14,965 bases of DNA from CAMCYM01 sp964405405 (GTDB lineage Bacteria > Bacteroidota > Bacteroidia > Flavobacteriales_D > Sanyastnellaceae): assembly GCA_964405405.1 (NCBI GenBank), contig CAYONT010000046.1, forward strand, positions 1 through 14,965. Direction: 5' to 3'. Every line of letters starts with the position of its first letter. Within the stretch, counting starts at the first letter, position 1. The notes beneath the pieces were generated by a model. That model saw nothing but the letters and a program-made list of their open reading frames with translations. It did no database searches and had not been told where the DNA came from. Below are positions 13,076 through 14,965 of the stretch, in pieces. The position numbers were made by a program, and so were the translations under genes.

Positions 13076-14434
13076 TCAACGGGTGATCGGTACGACCCGT
13101 GCCACGAACCCATCCGTGCCGGGGCGCTCTACGGCGATGAGGATGGTGCCATCTTGCCCGCGCATTACGGTGCGGACCCGGCCCACCCCGTTGAGCAGCC
13201 GTTCACGTTCGACGACCTGCTCCCCTTCCAGTTTCAGCAATTCAAGGTACTCAAAGCGCAATGACCCCACGAGGAGCGCACCTTGCCTTGCTTCCGGCCA
13301 ATCGCCTCCTTCAATGAACGTCATGCCGCACGGAGCGATGCTGGGCAGCCAGTAATGCAACGGTGTGCGGACACCTGGCAGGGTGGTGAACGCACTGATT
13401 TCCGTGCCGTTGTAGTTGCGTCCGTAGGTAGTTCGCGGCCAGCCGCAGTCACCGCCTGCCACCGGCAGGTTGATTTCATCGCCACCTTTGGGCCCGTGTT
13501 CGTGGGTCCAAACGGCCCCTGTCTCCGGGTGAATGGTCAGGCCTTGGGGGTTTCGGTGACCGAGGGAATAGGCAGAAAGGGGACGGGAGTCGGCGCCTTT
13601 CCAGGGATTTTCCTCGGGGATACGGCCATCAGGAAATAGCCGATGCACCTTGCCCGGACCGGCCGCCGAGTCTGCTGGGAAACGGTTCTCCTCGCCCCGG
13701 TCACCCACCGTCAGGTAGAGGTGACCCGAGCCGTCGAATGCGATTCGTCCCCCGTAGTGGTGGCGGTTCCGACTCCACGGCTCCGCGACAAAGAGCTCTT
13801 CGAAACCGTCCAATCGCCGAGCTTTCGCATTCCACTGCCCGCGACCCAGGGCCGTGGTCGAAAGCCGGTCGTCTTCTGGATGCACCTTGCTCCATGTGAG
13901 GTAAACCCAAACCACACCAAGCTCCTCCCATACGGCAACGTCGGTGAACCCGCCCTGTCCGCGTGCCATCACATCCCGCGGAACGCCCTCCACGGGCATC
14001 ACGGCTCCTTCCACTGCGTGCACCAGCCGCCCAGGCCTTTCCATCACCAGCAACGACCCATCTGGCAATTCTGCCAGTCCGAAGGGTACTTCCAAACCAG
14101 CCACGACCGTGTCCAGCCGCACGCCCCCCGCATCCCCCGCCCCGATGGCCTCCAGAAATCCCCCCGGTACATCCATCACCCAGGCCGTCAACGCATCGAC
14201 TTCGTCAGCCGTCAGTACCTCTGCGAATCCCGCCATTCCTTCCTCAGCGATTCCTTCTGCAATGGACCGTCGTACTTCCGCTGCGGATCCACCGTACATC
14301 CAGTCCGTTCGGTTCCGGAATTCCCTTCCGCCGGGTCCATGGCAGCCGGCGCAATGTGTTGCATACAGTTCGGCGGTCCGGTCGGGGCCACCACCGATCA
14401 GGGTGGCGGAGTGGAGAAGGAGGGAGAGGAGCAT
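13076..14434 (-). CDS. c-type cytochrome/PQQ-dependent sugar dehydrogenase fusion
   Basis: A 452-residue predicted periplasmic quinoprotein. After a short hydrophobic N-terminus (MLLSLLLHSATLIG) there is a cytochrome c domain with the haem motif C28-A-G-C31-H32 and a likely axial Met at 67 (EGMAGF). From about residue 106 comes the six-bladed propeller of soluble glucose/aldose sugar dehydrogenases: LDTVVAGLEVPFGLAELPDG, HHYGGRIAFDGSGHLYLTVGDRG (225-247), SLGHRNPQGLTIHPETG (290-306), HEHGPKGGDEIN (311-322) and GWPRTTYGRNY. Sugar oxidation would pass electrons from PQQ to the attached haem. The frame is open to 14944 (GTG), but the ATG at 14434 is chosen because it gives the signal-like start just before the cytochrome domain. 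The added upstream 170 residues look non-coding. Substrate unknown. Confidence 0.88.
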   Translation of the reverse strand: MLLSLLLHSATLIGGGPDRTAELYATHCAGCHGPGGREFRNRTDWMYGGSAAEVRRSIAEGIAEEGMAGFAEVLTADEVDALTAWVMDVPGGFLEAIGAGDAGGVRLDTVVAGLEVPFGLAELPDGSLLVMERPGRLVHAVEGAVMPVEGVPRDVMARGQGGFTDVAVWEELGVVWVYLTWSKVHPEDDRLSTTALGRGQWNAKARRLDGFEELFVAEPWSRNRHHYGGRIAFDGSGHLYLTVGDRGEENRFPADSAAGPGKVHRLFPDGRIPEENPWKGADSRPLSAYSLGHRNPQGLTIHPETGAVWTHEHGPKGGDEINLPVAGGDCGWPRTTYGRNYNGTEISAFTTLPGVRTPLHYWLPSIAPCGMTFIEGGDWPEARQGALLVGSLRFEYLELLKLEGEQVVERERLLNGVGRVRTVMRGQDGTILIAVERPGTDGFVARVVPITR

Positions 14435-14965
14435 GGGGGGGTGGAGATGGGCGACGCTGCGTGTTGCTCGACGGGGGTTGGGGTAGAGGACAAAGTGGGT
14501 TGAAAGATGGCGAAGGAATGGGTACGGTAGGCGACCCTTTTCCAGAAGACGTCGCCCGCAATCTTCCAACGAGCCGGCAGGGCTGGCACCCTGTTCTCGC
14601 CCCACCCCCCCTTCGAATCGATGAAAAGCGTCCCCCCCCCATCCGGCCCATGCCCACGGTCTTCGCCCCGATTTGATCTCCCCACGGGAGAAGCGAATCA
14701 AAAACCGATGTTTCAGGGAGTTCCCCCGGGATGGGCCGGACAGAAATCCCCCTTCCAAAGGTGAAGCTCCTTGATTTGCTGGGCGAAATAGAAGGATGCG
14801 AGGGTGGAGCGCGACAACCTCAAAAGTGGCAATCAACCCCTTCTCCTCGAGCGCGCGACAGGGATCCTTGGTGATGCGTTGCGCGAACGGGTTGTGGATG
14901 GGTCCAGGGTCACCACCATCAAGGCACGCTCTCGCCATCCCCACCGAAGCGGATGCCGAGGGTTA
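14435..14965. other. Unassigned region at the window end
   Basis: About 530 bp upstream of the sugar dehydrogenase gene. It is GC-rich with runs of G or C, and has no recognisable domain in any frame and no exact TAnnTTTG box on the minus strand. A minus-strand frame entering from the window end stops at about 14919 (ending RFGGDGESVP) and could be the tail of a neighbouring gene, but it is too short to support. Confidence 0.4.

Noticed and set aside
12777..13086. Plus-strand frames through direct repeat copy B, also present in copy A
   Set aside because: They translate the hairpin region (terminator and folded structure) and share no resemblance to a protein family. Identity between copies reflects the DNA repeat.
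14435..14944. 170-residue N-terminal extension of the sugar dehydrogenase
   Set aside because: It begins at GTG, has no domain, would bury the signal-like MLLSLLLHSA sequence, and is far longer than the family needs.
1..14965. CRISPR array, toxin-antitoxin pair, restriction or other classical defence system
   Set aside because: No regular short repeats with spacers and no recognisable defence proteins were seen. The island cargo is metabolic or regulatory in appearance.

Overview
The window comes from a Bacteroidota chromosome, most likely a high-GC Flavobacteriales-like lineage. Four things point there: a surface protein with a type IX secretion (T9SS) sorting domain, several matches to the Bacteroidota -7 promoter box TAnnTTTG, an RteC-like protein, and the general gene set. 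The flanking DNA is GC-rich by eye. About 7.7-12.7 kb is visibly AT-richer.

Layout. (1) 1-2436: C-terminal part of a large repeat-rich surface protein exported by T9SS, followed by a strong intrinsic terminator. (2) 2559-6149: housekeeping genes. These are a hotdog acyl-CoA thioesterase, a convergent family 9 glycosyltransferase (stop codons overlap in TTAA), and then, divergently, a TatD nuclease and a type I L-asparaginase coupled by ATGA. (3) 6230-6315: tRNA-Ser(GGA). (4) 6307-12915: a tRNA-associated genomic island. A direct repeat of 187/186 bp that starts inside the 3' end of the tRNA (6307-6493) recurs almost perfectly at 12730-12915. Between the copies lie a truncated excisionase-like HTH gene, an RteC-like gene, a three-gene operon (SDR oxidoreductase, small membrane protein, exported haloalkane-dehalogenase-like hydrolase), a dead IS1595-family insertion sequence, and an HxlR regulator. 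No integrase is visible. (5) 13076-14434: a c-type cytochrome/PQQ sugar dehydrogenase fusion on the minus strand, with about 530 bp of unassigned sequence beyond it.

How the parts fit. The island looks like a decayed integrative element that used the tRNA-Ser T-arm/acceptor end as its attachment site. Extra att-like scars at about 7860-7929 and 12551-12582, and a 14-mer (CCAAACTGCAACCC) present three times, suggest more than one insertion event. The HxlR regulator probably once controlled the divergent SDR operon, and the IS now lies between them. The direct repeat can itself fold into an outer stem enclosing three hairpins, which is the most unusual non-coding structure in the window.

All calls are from reading the sequence by eye. 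No database search, folding program or composition statistic was run.
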